Source: Chloroflexota bacterium (lineage in GTDB: Bacteria; Chloroflexota; Anaerolineae; Anaerolineales; UBA11579). From it: 64,000 nt of DNA. The notes under the pieces were generated by a model. The model had not been told where the DNA came from, searched no databases, and saw only the letters and a list, made by a program, of their open reading frames with translations. The translations under genes were made by a program, and so were the position numbers. The stretch's first letter is position 1, and each line of letters opens with the position of its first letter. Below, one piece after another: positions 52,047 to 62,232 of this stretch. Location of the stretch: positions 1 through 64,000 of the forward strand of contig JABJGH010000053.1 in assembly GCA_018662365.1 (NCBI GenBank), written 5' to 3'.

Positions 52047-55000
52047 TTACATAATTATTTCAAAGAACGCGTCAACCACCTCAGGGTCAAAATGTTTGCC
52101 AGATTGTTCCCTCAAATGATCTAAAACTTTCTCCTTTGGCCACGCATCACGGTAAGGACGATTTGACATTAATGCGTCCCAAACATCGATAATTGCAAAG
52201 ATCCTAGCTGCTATAGGAATTTCTTTTCCACTCAGGCCTTCCGGATACCCTGACCCATCCCATTTTTCATGGTGGCGATGTGGAATATCCAATGCTGGTT
52301 TTAAGAATTCAATGGGGGCAAGAAGCTTGTAGGCCAAAACTGGATGTTCTTTCATTTGCTTCCATTCTTCATCATCCAGATCTCCTGGTTTATGCAAAAT
52401 CTTATCGGGTATTGCCATTTTCCCAATATCATGCAGTAAAGCCCCCCGACGAATATGGTCAAGTTCTATGCCATCGATTCCCATTAATTGAGCTAATTTG
52501 ACGGTCATGTCAGTTACACGTTCCGAATGACCCCGAATTTCATAATCACGCATTTCTAATGCACGCGACCAGCCTTCAATCGTTTTATCATAAGCCAACT
52601 TGAGTTCTTCATTGGATTTTTTAATCCCCGTAATTAAATAACTGTTCTCAATGGCTCTAGCGGCTTGGCTGGTGATTGTTTCTAAAAAGGCGAGCCATTC
52701 AGGATTAGGGCTTAGAAAGGATCTAGAATACACCTCAATCACTCCAAAAATATTTTCTTTAGTGATTATCGGTAACCCAATGAAAGAAACGAAATTTTCT
52801 TCACGGAGCATTTTCCTGAATCCGGTAAACCGCTTTTTGGGCGGGAAATTTTTTGATTGGATGGTTCTTTTTTCATTATAAACTGTTCCAGCAAAACTTT
52901 TTCCTAATTTCATATTTGTTTCTACTACCGCTGAAAGAGAATAAAAACCACCCCCTGCGGCAAATTTCAATTTGTTTTGCCCTTCATCCTTTAATAATAT
53001 AACCACACCGTCTACATCCAATAGGGAAAGAACCTGGGCAACAAGGATTTCAAAAATATTTTGTAATTCAAGATTGCTGGTGGCGGCTAATTCAATAGTT
53101 TGTAATGTATCCATTTGCTCTTTATTTTTTTCTTGATCAGTGATGTCTTGCATAATACCTATCATGCGAGTCGGCATCTTATTTTTGAAACCAAGAAATT
53201 TCCCTTTTATGAATACCCATTTCAGCGTTTTATCCACACATATAATTCTGAGTTTTATTGAGAAATCGGAATGATGTTTAGTCGCTTGTTCTAATTGATA
53301 ATCATAGTTTTCTATATCTTCAGGATGAACATGTGATCTGACTAATTCATAAGACCTCCCAACATTATCGGGGCTATACCCTAATATTCTACACATCTCA
53401 ACTGACCAGAAAAACTTTCTTGTAACCCTATCCCACTCCCAGCTGCCCATTTTTGCCACAGTTTGTGCTTCCCTCAATCGGGATTGAGAACTAATTAATT
53501 CTTCTTGAAACTTCAATATTTCTTTTTCTTTATTTATTCTCTCGCTTACATCTTCATGGGTGATGACGATATTTGTTACTTTTCCATCTTCATCTTTTAG
53601 AGGATATATTCGGGTTGATAACCACCGGATTCGGCCTTTTCCTTGCGCTTCTGTTTCCCCCCTTGGGTCATATTCATATTCGGGAACAACCACCGATTCC
53701 CCTAAATAGGCTCTTTTGATATACTCAATCAGCCCAGATTTCACAACTTCCTGACTTTTGAGCACATTGAATTTTCCGACTGTATGGCTCGCTGGAAACC
53801 CCCATAAATCTTCATAAGCCTTATTCACACTCACTTGTACACCATCCAAATCATATACCTCATAAATAGAAGGAGAGTTATTAATGGTTAATTGGAATCT
53901 TTCCTCTGTTTTTAGAAGTGCTTCCTCTCTCAGTTTTCTTTCTGTAATATCTTGGATTGTGCCGTAAAGTTTATTAGACTTTCCATTAAGCGGTCCTGTT
54001 TTTCCGATTGTACGAATCCAAATATTTTTGCCCTTCGCAGTAATAAATGGCAGCTCTAGATCATAGGGAATATTATTTTCAAATGCATTTATTACAGCCT
54101 CAGAGATGATGGGGCGGGCCTCAGGAGCATAAAACTCAATCCCTTTTTCTAAAAGCGGAGGATCCTCATAAGGCAATTCATATATATCCAAAGTGCCATC
54201 CGTAAAATTAGTTTCTAAAGTATTGAGGTCTATTTCCCATCCCCCAAATTTAGCAAGCTGTTCGGCTTCGCGTAGAATTAAATTGGTCCTTTTGATTTCA
54301 TCTTCAGCCTGTTTCTGTTCTGTGATGTCAATTACTGTTCCGAGAGACCTGACCGGTTTTCCAAGATCATCATAATACGTTTCACATTGTTCTTGAACGA
54401 TTCGTACTTCTCCGTTAGGTCTGGTAATTCGGTGAACAATGTTGTAGGGTGTTTTATTCTTAACAGAGTCCCCAAAAGCTTTACTGACCCATACTCTATC
54501 TTCAGTGTGAATTGTCGCCAGAAAAGCATCGAGATTGGCTTCAAAGCTGCCGGGGTCTAAACCAAAAATATGAAATATCTGCTCAGACCAAATCAATTCA
54601 TCTTTTAACAGATCCAATTCCCAATGACCTAAATTAGCAATTCTTTGGGCTTCTTTTAGCTTCTCATTATTTTCTCGGAGTGTTTCCTCAGCCTCTATTC
54701 GATCAGTAATATCAATAATTATGGCTGTTTTTAACAACTCCTCCCCATCAATATTCGAACTTAAATAAACTTCAGCACTAAATTTACTCCCATCTTTTCT
54801 ACATCCAATAATTTCATGGGGATCAGTTAAACTACCTGAATGTTCATCCAGGTCTCTTCCCAACAATTCATCTGTTTGTAAGACCCGTTGTAAAGCTAAT
54901 CCATAAAACTCTATCTTTGAATAGCCAAAGGTTTTTTCTGCTTGTTCATTTGTGAATGTAATATTCTTGTGCTGATCAAAGACAATCACACTGCTGGGGG

Positions 55001-55838
55001 CAGCATAGAATAAAGCCTGAAACCGCTCTTCACTCATCAAACGAGCTTGCTCTGATTGCCGAAACAATACAAAGATATCTACCATTGTGCCGGATAATAT
55101 CAACAAATAACTAGCAATTTTCATTAGATGGGAAAGATTATACATAGGATCGAAAAGCTGCTTTGAAAATGGCATGAATAAACTATGGATAGCTGTACTG
55201 ATGATTAAGGCCATCACCAATCTGTGTTCGAAAGCATCCACTTTCCACAGCCCTTTTCTAAGATATAAGATCAAGGCGGACAAGAAAAAAATACCGGGTA
55301 AAAATTCCCTTGGTCTGGGGATCAAACTATCAGGTTGAATTATTTTAGGTAAAGGAGCCAACGTGAAGAACAAGATAGTGGCTAATGTGGCGATAAAAAT
55401 AAATCCAAAGACTAGCTTGTCTGTAACTTTCTTAACCACTGTCTCATTTAGCGGATGCCCACTAATTAATAAAAGACCGGATAAAAAAACCCGGGGCACA
55501 AACCAACTCCAAGTCGAAATGGAAGTGGGCACGGAATGAAAATTGGTGACAAAGTAACTGGATGTAAATAGTAGGTGATATCCTTCTAATATAAAGGTGC
55601 CTACAAACGCACTCCCAAGAAAGAGAAAAGAAGCATTCTTTTTACTGTAATAACGAATTAGGATTATTACCCCAATGAACAAAGCCGAGATCATCGATAT
55701 AACTTCTATGACTGTATGAAACTCTGGGGTACTTTGCCAGTCAATTTCTCGAAAAGAAAAAGACAAAAGTATGAGAAACAAAAATATAGCTATGTATATT
55801 AATCCCCGCCGTTTCGTTTTTGAAAAATCTATTGTCAT
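52047..55838 (-). CDS. Membrane sensor with five PAS domains, GAF and HD-GYP phosphodiesterase
   Basis: A 1263-residue signalling protein. An N-terminal membrane region of about eight helices (residues 12-265, MASE3-like) is followed by PAS domains at about 275-385, 390-510, 515-635, 640-770 and 775-890, a GAF domain (about 905-1055) and an HD-GYP domain (about 1070-1260). The catalytic motifs are intact: ALLHDIGKMAIPD and HHEKWDGSGYPEGL. HD-GYP enzymes hydrolyse c-di-GMP to GMP or pGpG. CTGGAG precedes the start. It likely opposes the diguanylate cyclase 2 kb away. Inputs of the PAS and GAF domains are unknown. Confidence 0.92.
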   Translation of the reverse strand: MTIDFSKTKRRGLIYIAIFLFLILLSFSFREIDWQSTPEFHTVIEVISMISALFIGVIILIRYYSKKNASFLFLGSAFVGTFILEGYHLLFTSSYFVTNFHSVPTSISTWSWFVPRVFLSGLLLISGHPLNETVVKKVTDKLVFGFIFIATLATILFFTLAPLPKIIQPDSLIPRPREFLPGIFFLSALILYLRKGLWKVDAFEHRLVMALIISTAIHSLFMPFSKQLFDPMYNLSHLMKIASYLLILSGTMVDIFVLFRQSEQARLMSEERFQALFYAAPSSVIVFDQHKNITFTNEQAEKTFGYSKIEFYGLALQRVLQTDELLGRDLDEHSGSLTDPHEIIGCRKDGSKFSAEVYLSSNIDGEELLKTAIIIDITDRIEAEETLRENNEKLKEAQRIANLGHWELDLLKDELIWSEQIFHIFGLDPGSFEANLDAFLATIHTEDRVWVSKAFGDSVKNKTPYNIVHRITRPNGEVRIVQEQCETYYDDLGKPVRSLGTVIDITEQKQAEDEIKRTNLILREAEQLAKFGGWEIDLNTLETNFTDGTLDIYELPYEDPPLLEKGIEFYAPEARPIISEAVINAFENNIPYDLELPFITAKGKNIWIRTIGKTGPLNGKSNKLYGTIQDITERKLREEALLKTEERFQLTINNSPSIYEVYDLDGVQVSVNKAYEDLWGFPASHTVGKFNVLKSQEVVKSGLIEYIKRAYLGESVVVPEYEYDPRGETEAQGKGRIRWLSTRIYPLKDEDGKVTNIVITHEDVSERINKEKEILKFQEELISSQSRLREAQTVAKMGSWEWDRVTRKFFWSVEMCRILGYSPDNVGRSYELVRSHVHPEDIENYDYQLEQATKHHSDFSIKLRIICVDKTLKWVFIKGKFLGFKNKMPTRMIGIMQDITDQEKNKEQMDTLQTIELAATSNLELQNIFEILVAQVLSLLDVDGVVILLKDEGQNKLKFAAGGGFYSLSAVVETNMKLGKSFAGTVYNEKRTIQSKNFPPKKRFTGFRKMLREENFVSFIGLPIITKENIFGVIEVYSRSFLSPNPEWLAFLETITSQAARAIENSYLITGIKKSNEELKLAYDKTIEGWSRALEMRDYEIRGHSERVTDMTVKLAQLMGIDGIELDHIRRGALLHDIGKMAIPDKILHKPGDLDDEEWKQMKEHPVLAYKLLAPIEFLKPALDIPHRHHEKWDGSGYPEGLSGKEIPIAARIFAIIDVWDALMSNRPYRDAWPKEKVLDHLREQSGKHFDPEVVDAFFEIIM

Positions 55839-56696
55839 CGTATTGCTCCAGTATCACTAATCTAGAGGTAAGGAATTGTTTATTGGTGATCCTCAATAGA
55901 GGACGGCAATTAAATCTCCAGTATCAGTCTTGGTAAAACCACATATCTGAGATTTCTCTTTCCTAACTTTGGACAGTAGAATTGTATGAGTGTATTGATT
56001 TGATAAGGTCAATAATAGTTAAACCCTGTTTCCAGATATTTCTATCTCTTAAATCAGGATTCAAATTTTAAATATCCTAAGGAACTAGTTTTGCTTTTTA
56101 AAAAATTAAAATTCCTTAAATCTTTTTCAGCGATTTAATTGTTTATTTTACTCTGATATATCCATTTGGAAATTCCAGAAGATTCTTTAAACTTAATGGA
56201 TACTATTAATATTATCCATATTATATAAATAAACAATAAAAATTATTTAAATTTCCCTTCAGCAGTTTTTTGTAAAGTTTACTTTCTTTTAATTTAGAAT
56301 AGCCTGGAATTTGAGTAAAACATTGGTAATGAGCAGAAATTATTATGATTTAAGTCGCACAACCTTTCAGGCTGTTGAAAAAACATATTTCAAGACCAAA
56401 GATGAAGATAGAGATAGGTGGCTGTCATAAAAAGCAACAATATCCCCCGATTCGTTCATAACTATGTTCAGAGGCTTTAGGTATCATCATAATAAGAACG
56501 TTAACTAAAGAGATCTTGGAAACCAGAACAATTATTCTAAGAAACATAGTGACGAAACTTATTGGAAGCAATGATATTGATTTTATTATGTTCGAAAATA
56601 ATTATTGTTTACCTGTAATATCAGTTAAACAAAGTCTTTAGGCTTAGACCCTAGCAAGGACCCCCAAAATTGCTGTCATCCTACTCAAGGGGAGTA
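55839..56696. other. Long intergenic region between two divergent HD-GYP genes
   Basis: About 860 bp, very AT-rich, with stops in all frames. No gene, tRNA or known riboswitch pattern is visible. CAGGCTGTTGAAAAA at 56369-56383 resembles an insertion-sequence end but has no partner or transposase. It presumably contains promoters of both flanking genes. Confidence 0.4.
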
Positions 56697-56723
56697 ATGA
56701 ATAGTTCATTCGAAGTGAAGTGA
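56697..56723 (+). CDS. Eight-codon upstream frame coupled to the HD-GYP gene
   Basis: MNSSFEVK, preceded by AAGGGGAGTA, a good Shine-Dalgarno. Its TGA overlaps the ATG of the next gene (TGATG), which itself lacks a Shine-Dalgarno. This suggests translational coupling through a mini-cistron. Confidence 0.45.
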   Translation: MNSSFEVK

Positions 56724-58732
56724 TGAAAAAATCTTTTGCTGTCCCAGGTACTTTTAAAACCATTAGTATCAGTTTGGTTATTTTTTACGGGCTGTATCTG
56801 ACTAGCTTATACAATTACCTTCTTTTCCACAATATAGCTGAGCTGTCCAGCATAGTCATTGCCGTTGGTGTGTTTATACTTGCGTGGAACACCAGGCATT
56901 TGTTGGATAGTCATTATCTCCTAGTTCTGGGAATTAGCTTTCTTTTTACAGGGAGCTTAGATTTGGTCCACACAATGGCCTATAAAGGCATGAACATATT
57001 TCCAGGATATGATGCTAATTTACCAACCCAGCTTTGGATCGCTGCCCGATATCTACAAAGCATATCTTTTCTGATTGCTCCCATATTTCTTCGCCGAAAG
57101 TTAAAAATAAACCTCACATTTATTGGATACTCTGGAGTCTTTTTCTTCATTCTTGTATCAACTCTTTATTGGGAAAATTTCCCGGTATGTTTTGTCCAAG
57201 GGGTTGGATTAACCTCGTTCAAGGTAATTAGCGAGTACATCATATCCCTGATCCTTGTAGGCTCTATTGTCCTACTATATCTGAACCGCGATGAATTCGA
57301 TACAGATATATTACGATTGCTGGTCTTATCTATCGTTATGGGAATTGGTACTGAATTGGCGTTCACCTTTTATATTGACGTATACGGCCTATCTAATCTG
57401 GTCGGACACTTCTTTAAAATTCTTTCTTTCTATTTAATTTATCAAGCCATAATTCAAACAGGCATTAAAAACCCCTTTGACTTACTTTTTAGAAATCTAA
57501 AGAAAAGTGAGGAGGCTTTACGTAAATCGCACAGCGAATTAGAGAGGCGAGTTCAAGAGCGGACAACTGAATTATCGGATGCTAATACAATGCTGCAAAA
57601 CGAAAATATCCAGCGGAAAAAGGCAGAGGAAATGCTTCAGTATCAACTAAAGAATTTGGCCGCTTTGCGTGAAATTGATATGGCGATTACAGCTAGCCTT
57701 GATTTGAGAGTCACTTTAAAAGTCATCTTGAATCAAGTTACTTCGAGATTGAAAGTAGATGCGGCGAGCATTTTATTATTAAACCAACATACCCAGGTTC
57801 TCGAATTCTCTGAAGGGAGGGGCTTTCGAACTGAAGTTATCGAACAAACCTCTCTTCGGATTGGAGAAGGAGAAGCTGGCCGCAGCCTCCTTAAGCGAAA
57901 GAACATTGATATCCTTAGGTTGGATGAAACGATGCCTCCTTTTGCCCGAACATCATTGCTGAAGGAGGAAGGCTTCATTAGTTATCATTGCGTTCCACTA
58001 ATCGCAAAAGGCAAGGGGATTGGAGTGCTTGAAGTTTATCATCGCTCACCTCTTGATCGTAATAAGGAGTGGAAAGATTTCCGAGATGCGTTGGCGGGAC
58101 AAACAGCAATTGCGATAGAAAATGCCGGTCTTTTTAATGATCTACAGGAATCTAACGTTGAATTGAGGTTGGCTTATGACAGAACCCTCGAGGGTTGGGT
58201 GCGGGCCTTGGCTTACAAAGATGAGGAAACCGAAGAACATTCCCATCGGGTCACTGACATGACTTTACGTTTGGCAAAAAGGATGGGAGTTAGTGATGAT
58301 TTCCTTGTTCATGTGAATCGCGGAGCTTTACTTCATGATATCGGAAAAATGGGAATTTCAGAGAGTATCTTGCTAAAACCCGGGAAATTAACTGCCGAGG
58401 AACGAAAGATCATTGAAAAACACCCTGTGTATGCCTATGAATGGCTTTCCCCAATTGAATATTTGGGGCCAGCCTTGGAAATCCCATACTGCCACCATGA
58501 AAAGTGGGACGGCACGGGATACCCCAGGGGTCTTAAGGGAGAAGCAATTCCACTGTCAGCTCGAATATTCTCGGTAATTGATGTGTGGGATGCACTGAGT
58601 TCTGACCGTCCTTATCGTAAAGCCTGGGCAAAGAAAAAAGTGCTTGACTATATCAAAGAACAAAGTGAGAAATATTTTGATCCAAAGGTAGTAGGGGAAT
58701 TTCTTAGTTTGCTTTCCCAGGCAGATGAATGA
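56723..58732 (+). CDS. MASE3-GAF-HD-GYP membrane phosphodiesterase
   Basis: A 669-residue protein. Residues about 10-255 are a MASE3 sensory membrane domain with about eight helices and the family stretch FLFTGSLDLVHTMAYKGM. A coiled coil (SHSELERRVQERTTELSDAN) connects to a GAF domain (about 315-475) and an HD-GYP domain (about 485-665) with ALLHDIGKMGISES and HHEKWDGTGYPRGL. Expected to degrade c-di-GMP in response to an unknown membrane or cytosolic signal. Its GAF-HD-GYP half closely resembles that of the large PAS protein next door, so one may derive from the other by duplication. Confidence 0.92.
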   Translation: MKKSFAVPGTFKTISISLVIFYGLYLTSLYNYLLFHNIAELSSIVIAVGVFILAWNTRHLLDSHYLLVLGISFLFTGSLDLVHTMAYKGMNIFPGYDANLPTQLWIAARYLQSISFLIAPIFLRRKLKINLTFIGYSGVFFFILVSTLYWENFPVCFVQGVGLTSFKVISEYIISLILVGSIVLLYLNRDEFDTDILRLLVLSIVMGIGTELAFTFYIDVYGLSNLVGHFFKILSFYLIYQAIIQTGIKNPFDLLFRNLKKSEEALRKSHSELERRVQERTTELSDANTMLQNENIQRKKAEEMLQYQLKNLAALREIDMAITASLDLRVTLKVILNQVTSRLKVDAASILLLNQHTQVLEFSEGRGFRTEVIEQTSLRIGEGEAGRSLLKRKNIDILRLDETMPPFARTSLLKEEGFISYHCVPLIAKGKGIGVLEVYHRSPLDRNKEWKDFRDALAGQTAIAIENAGLFNDLQESNVELRLAYDRTLEGWVRALAYKDEETEEHSHRVTDMTLRLAKRMGVSDDFLVHVNRGALLHDIGKMGISESILLKPGKLTAEERKIIEKHPVYAYEWLSPIEYLGPALEIPYCHHEKWDGTGYPRGLKGEAIPLSARIFSVIDVWDALSSDRPYRKAWAKKKVLDYIKEQSEKYFDPKVVGEFLSLLSQADE

Positions 58733-59308
58733 TAGATGAACTGAATGCGAAATATATTCAGCGATTTGTTCCTTTTGGTCTCATAATATACAATAATCCA
58801 CCTGTTTAGAACATTGTAATTACAAAAACTTACTAATAAACATTGTGTTTGATGGAATACAAAAAAGACCGATTTCGTGGGCCGTGTGTTGTTCAACTAA
58901 AAATGCAAATCTGTTTTTAGTGAACATATTCCTATCTTGGACAGAATGAATTCACTCAATTTGGGGGGCTATAAACTACGTTGAACCGATCTGTGATCGA
59001 AAGAAAATTGCTCAAATCAACTCTTGCTTTATTAGAACACCTGTGCTACAATAGCCTTGTCGGGGAATAATTTCATGGGTGGTTTTATAGATATATTATT
59101 GAGCACTGAAGGATACCATCCAAAAATATTTCATTTATTTTAGGCTACAAAGGCGGAATTTCAAGCCTCTCATATTTGAGGAAAACCAATGGCATTTCAA
59201 ACTAGTCCAGCAATTACAAAGATTCTAGTCATTTTTATTGCAATATTAAGCAATGTTATAATTTTTAAAAAGTTACACACCCCAAATACTCATCAATGGA
59301 GAATATGG
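58733..59308. other. Intergenic region and leader of the acyl-CoA mutase operon
   Basis: 576 bp with no supported gene. After the promoter at 59024-59052 a leader of about 250 nt includes small stem-loops (GGC / GCC at 59152-59167; CCTC / GAGG at 59166-59181). No cobalamin-riboswitch core was recognised. An in-frame start at 59189 would add 40 hydrophobic residues to the mutase and is not believed. Confidence 0.4.
59024..59052 (+). promoter_or_regulatory. Promoter of the mutase-phosphofructokinase operon
   Basis: TTGCTT (59024-59029), 17-bp spacer, TACAAT (59047-59052) preceded by TGC (extended -10). Confidence 0.65.
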
Positions 59309-60991
59309 ATGTTTGATAGTAAAAAACTCGACGAGATCAAAACTAACAAAAATAAGTGGGAAGAAACAACGCTAAAAGAGAATCTATCCCGTTTCCCCGA
59401 ACGAAAAGAAAAATTTATCACCACCTCCTCAGAAGAAATTAATCGGCTGTACACCCCAGCAGATATCCCAAACCTTGACTACACGCAAGACCTCGGTCTC
59501 CCCGGTGAGTACCCCTATACCCGTGGTGTGCACCCCACCCTGCACCGCGGCAAACTCTGGACAATGAGAATGTTCGCCGGGTTTGGCATGGCAGAGGAAA
59601 CAAATCAGCGGTTTAAATACCTATTAGAACAAGGTCAAACCGGTCTATCGATCGCCTTCGACCTCCCCACACTCATGGGCTACGATTCAGATGCACCTGA
59701 AGCCCTGGGGGAATTCGGTAAATGCGGGGTCGCGATTTCCTCACTCAAAGACATGGAAGTCCTCCTCTCCGATATTCCATTAGACAAAGTATCCACCAGC
59801 ATGACCATCAATTCTCCTGCGTCTATCATCTGGGCAATGTACATCGTTGCAGCCGAAAAACAAGGCATCCGCCCTGATCAATTACGGGGTACCACCCAAA
59901 ATGACATTCTCAAAGAATTCATTGCCCAAAAAGAATATATTTTCCCCCCAGAACCTTCCATGCGTCTGGTCACCGACACCATCGAATTTGGTACCCATAA
60001 TTTACCCCAATGGAACACCATCAGCATTTCTGGATACCATATCCGCGAAGCCGGATCCACCGCTGCCCAAGAATTAGCCTTCACCCTCATTGATGGTCTA
60101 GAATATGTGCGCTGGGCAGTAGATCGTGGTCTAGATATCGATGATTTTGCGCCCCGACTTTCATTCTTTTTCAATGCCCATAACGACTTTTTCGAAGAGA
60201 TCGCCAAATATCGGGCAGCCCGAAGAATTTGGGCACGAGAAATGAAGGAAACATTTGGGGCCAAAAATCCCCGCTCCTGGCTAATGCGTACCCACTCCCA
60301 AACAGCCGGGGCATCTCTTACCGCTCAACAGCCCGAAAACAATGTCGTCAGAGTAGCTATCCAAGCCCTGGCCGCGGTTTTAGGGGGCACACAATCATTA
60401 CATACCAATAGCCTCGATGAAGCCCTGGCATTGCCATCTGAAGATGCTGTGACGATTGCGCTCAGAACCCAACAGATCATCGCCGAAGAATCTGGCGTCA
60501 CAAATACGATCGATCCTTTGGGTGGTTCATATTTTATTGAATCTTTAACCAACCAGATCGAAGAACAGGCCCTGGCATATTTTAGAAGAATAGAAGAAAT
60601 TGGCGGGGTTTTACCGGCGATTGAAAAAGGCTTCTTCCAAGGTGAAATCGCTGATGCGGCTTACAGATATCAAATAGAAATTGACAAAGAAGACCGTTAT
60701 ATTGTAGGTTTAAATAAATATGTGCACGCAGACGAAAAAATCAAGATCCCGATCCTCAAAATGGATCCGGAAGGATTTAAAAAACAGGTGGAACGTCTTG
60801 AAAAAGTTCGATCTGAAAGAGATAATGCAGCTGTTGGACAAAAACTAGATCAATTGAGAATTGCCTGCCAAGGCACTGAGAACACAATGCCTTATATTAT
60901 GGACGCTGTTAGGGCATACGCCACCCTGGGTGAAATTACCGACATCATGAGAGAAGTCTTTAGCACCTATGAAGAAAGAACAATTATTTAA
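59309..60991 (+). CDS. Acyl-CoA mutase large subunit, isobutyryl-CoA mutase-like
   Basis: A 560-residue (beta/alpha)8-barrel mutase subunit without the C-terminal B12-binding domain, which must be encoded elsewhere. GGAG upstream of ATG 59309 and family alignment set the start. Core stretches: [69 protein letters not shown]. In methylmalonyl-CoA mutase the substrate carboxylate is held by Tyr89 and Arg207; here these are Phe (RMFAGF) and Gln (IAQKEY), the combination reported for isobutyryl-CoA mutase. It would interconvert isobutyryl- and butyryl-CoA. A phosphofructokinase gene follows 34 bp later. Confidence 0.9.
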   Translation: MFDSKKLDEIKTNKNKWEETTLKENLSRFPERKEKFITTSSEEINRLYTPADIPNLDYTQDLGLPGEYPYTRGVHPTLHRGKLWTMRMFAGFGMAEETNQRFKYLLEQGQTGLSIAFDLPTLMGYDSDAPEALGEFGKCGVAISSLKDMEVLLSDIPLDKVSTSMTINSPASIIWAMYIVAAEKQGIRPDQLRGTTQNDILKEFIAQKEYIFPPEPSMRLVTDTIEFGTHNLPQWNTISISGYHIREAGSTAAQELAFTLIDGLEYVRWAVDRGLDIDDFAPRLSFFFNAHNDFFEEIAKYRAARRIWAREMKETFGAKNPRSWLMRTHSQTAGASLTAQQPENNVVRVAIQALAAVLGGTQSLHTNSLDEALALPSEDAVTIALRTQQIIAEESGVTNTIDPLGGSYFIESLTNQIEEQALAYFRRIEEIGGVLPAIEKGFFQGEIADAAYRYQIEIDKEDRYIVGLNKYVHADEKIKIPILKMDPEGFKKQVERLEKVRSERDNAAVGQKLDQLRIACQGTENTMPYIMDAVRAYATLGEITDIMREVFSTYEERTII

Positions 60992-61025
60992 TTTTATCCA
61001 TTAAGATAAAGATGGAGATGGAATT

Positions 61026-62183
61026 ATGAGAATTGGAATATTAACCGGTGGGGGAGATGTACCTGGATTAAACCCTTGTATTAAGGCTTTGGTATACCGC
61101 GCCATCGATGAAGGGCATGAGGTCATCGGTTTCAAACGAGGATGGTGGGGACCACTCAATTACAATTCGGATGACCCTGAAAGTCTTGAAAAATGTACGA
61201 TCAAATTAGACAAAATAAATACAAGAACAATTGACCGATCTGGGGGAACATTTTTACATACGAGTCGGACAAATCCAGGAAAAGTAAAAGAGGATGCAAT
61301 TCCCCCACACCTTAACTCTTCAGATTTCGAGAACAGTGGAGAAGGATTATTCGATACGACCAGCCAAGTATTAAAAAACCTTGAAGCCTTAGAAATAGAT
61401 GTCCTTATCCCAATTGGCGGGGATGATACCTTAGGGTATGGAGCTCGAATCTACGAAGAAAACTTTCCAATAGTTTCAATTCCAAAAACAATGGATAATG
61501 ACGTTTATGGTACAGATTATTGCCTGGGGTTTTCCACGGCTGTCACGCGGAGTGTTCAATTTATTCATCAACTAAGAACTTCAATTGGATCTCATGAACG
61601 TCTTGCTGTAATTGAATTGTTTGGCAGATATTCGGGGCAAACCGCGCTCATCTCGGCTTACCTCGCCGGGGTAGACCGTTGTATCATTTCTGAAGTCCCC
61701 TTCGATGTAAACAAATTAGCTAATTTTATGATCGAAGATCGGGCATCCAACCCAAGCAATTACGCCATTTGTGTGATTTCCGAAGGGGCGCAATTCATTG
61801 ATGGGGAAGTCGTTCAAACAGGCCAGGAAGATGCCTTTGGACATAAAAAGCTGGGGGGCATCGGGGTTATGACTGGGGAAAGACTGAAAGAAATAACCGG
61901 GGCGAATATCATTAATCAAAGAATTGCCTATCTAATGAGAAGTGGCGCTCCAGACTCTCTGGATCTAATGGCAGCCAATACCTTTGCAAATATGGCAATG
62001 GATCTAATCTTAAGGGGAAATTTTGGAAATATGATTGCTTTGCAAGATGGTTTATATACCTATGTGCCAGCTGATATTGTGAGAAATGGTGCTCGCCAGG
62101 TTGACATTGACGAACTTTATGATGTGGAAACCTACCGACCAAAAATCCGCAAGGCCCGTGGAAAACCAATGTTCCTTTATTAA
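61026..62183 (+). CDS. Phosphofructokinase with pyrophosphate-type signature
   Basis: A 385-residue enzyme. [20 protein letters not shown] opens the domain. The donor-site residues read GGDDT (ATP enzymes: GGDGS) and PKTMDND (bacterial ATP enzymes: PGTIDND); Asp and Lys at these two positions mark pyrophosphate-dependent phosphofructokinases. The catalytic motif TMDND is kept, as is [17 protein letters not shown] for the sugar phosphate. It would phosphorylate fructose 6-phosphate reversibly with PPi, useful in both glycolysis and gluconeogenesis. GGAGATGG precedes the start; cotranscribed with the mutase. Confidence 0.88.
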   Translation: MRIGILTGGGDVPGLNPCIKALVYRAIDEGHEVIGFKRGWWGPLNYNSDDPESLEKCTIKLDKINTRTIDRSGGTFLHTSRTNPGKVKEDAIPPHLNSSDFENSGEGLFDTTSQVLKNLEALEIDVLIPIGGDDTLGYGARIYEENFPIVSIPKTMDNDVYGTDYCLGFSTAVTRSVQFIHQLRTSIGSHERLAVIELFGRYSGQTALISAYLAGVDRCIISEVPFDVNKLANFMIEDRASNPSNYAICVISEGAQFIDGEVVQTGQEDAFGHKKLGGIGVMTGERLKEITGANIINQRIAYLMRSGAPDSLDLMAANTFANMAMDLILRGNFGNMIALQDGLYTYVPADIVRNGARQVDIDELYDVETYRPKIRKARGKPMFLY

Positions 62184-62188
62184 ACACC

Positions 62189-62227
62189 AAACGCCCAATT
62201 AATAGTCAATTGGGCGTTTTTTTTATT
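62189..62227. terminator. Bidirectional terminator between the two phosphofructokinase genes
   Basis: A 12-bp stem (AAACGCCCAATT / AATTGGGCGTTT) with a 7-nt loop and T8 tail; the minus-strand gene ends 6 bp away. Confidence 0.92.
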
Positions 62228-62232
62228 CTTTA

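Noticed and set aside
56369..56383. Insertion sequence end (GGCTGTTGAAAAA)
   Set aside because: No second inverted end, target duplication or transposase remnant nearby.
55839..56722. c-di-GMP riboswitch upstream of the HD-GYP gene
   Set aside because: No conserved GEMM-type core with its tetraloop receptor was seen.
59189..59308. Hydrophobic N-terminal extension of the acyl-CoA mutase
   Set aside because: The family starts near [13 protein letters not shown] 59309 has its own GGAG, and a membrane anchor would not suit a cytosolic B12 enzyme.
58900..59308. Cobalamin riboswitch before the mutase
   Set aside because: No B12-box core or matching stems could be recognised in the leader.
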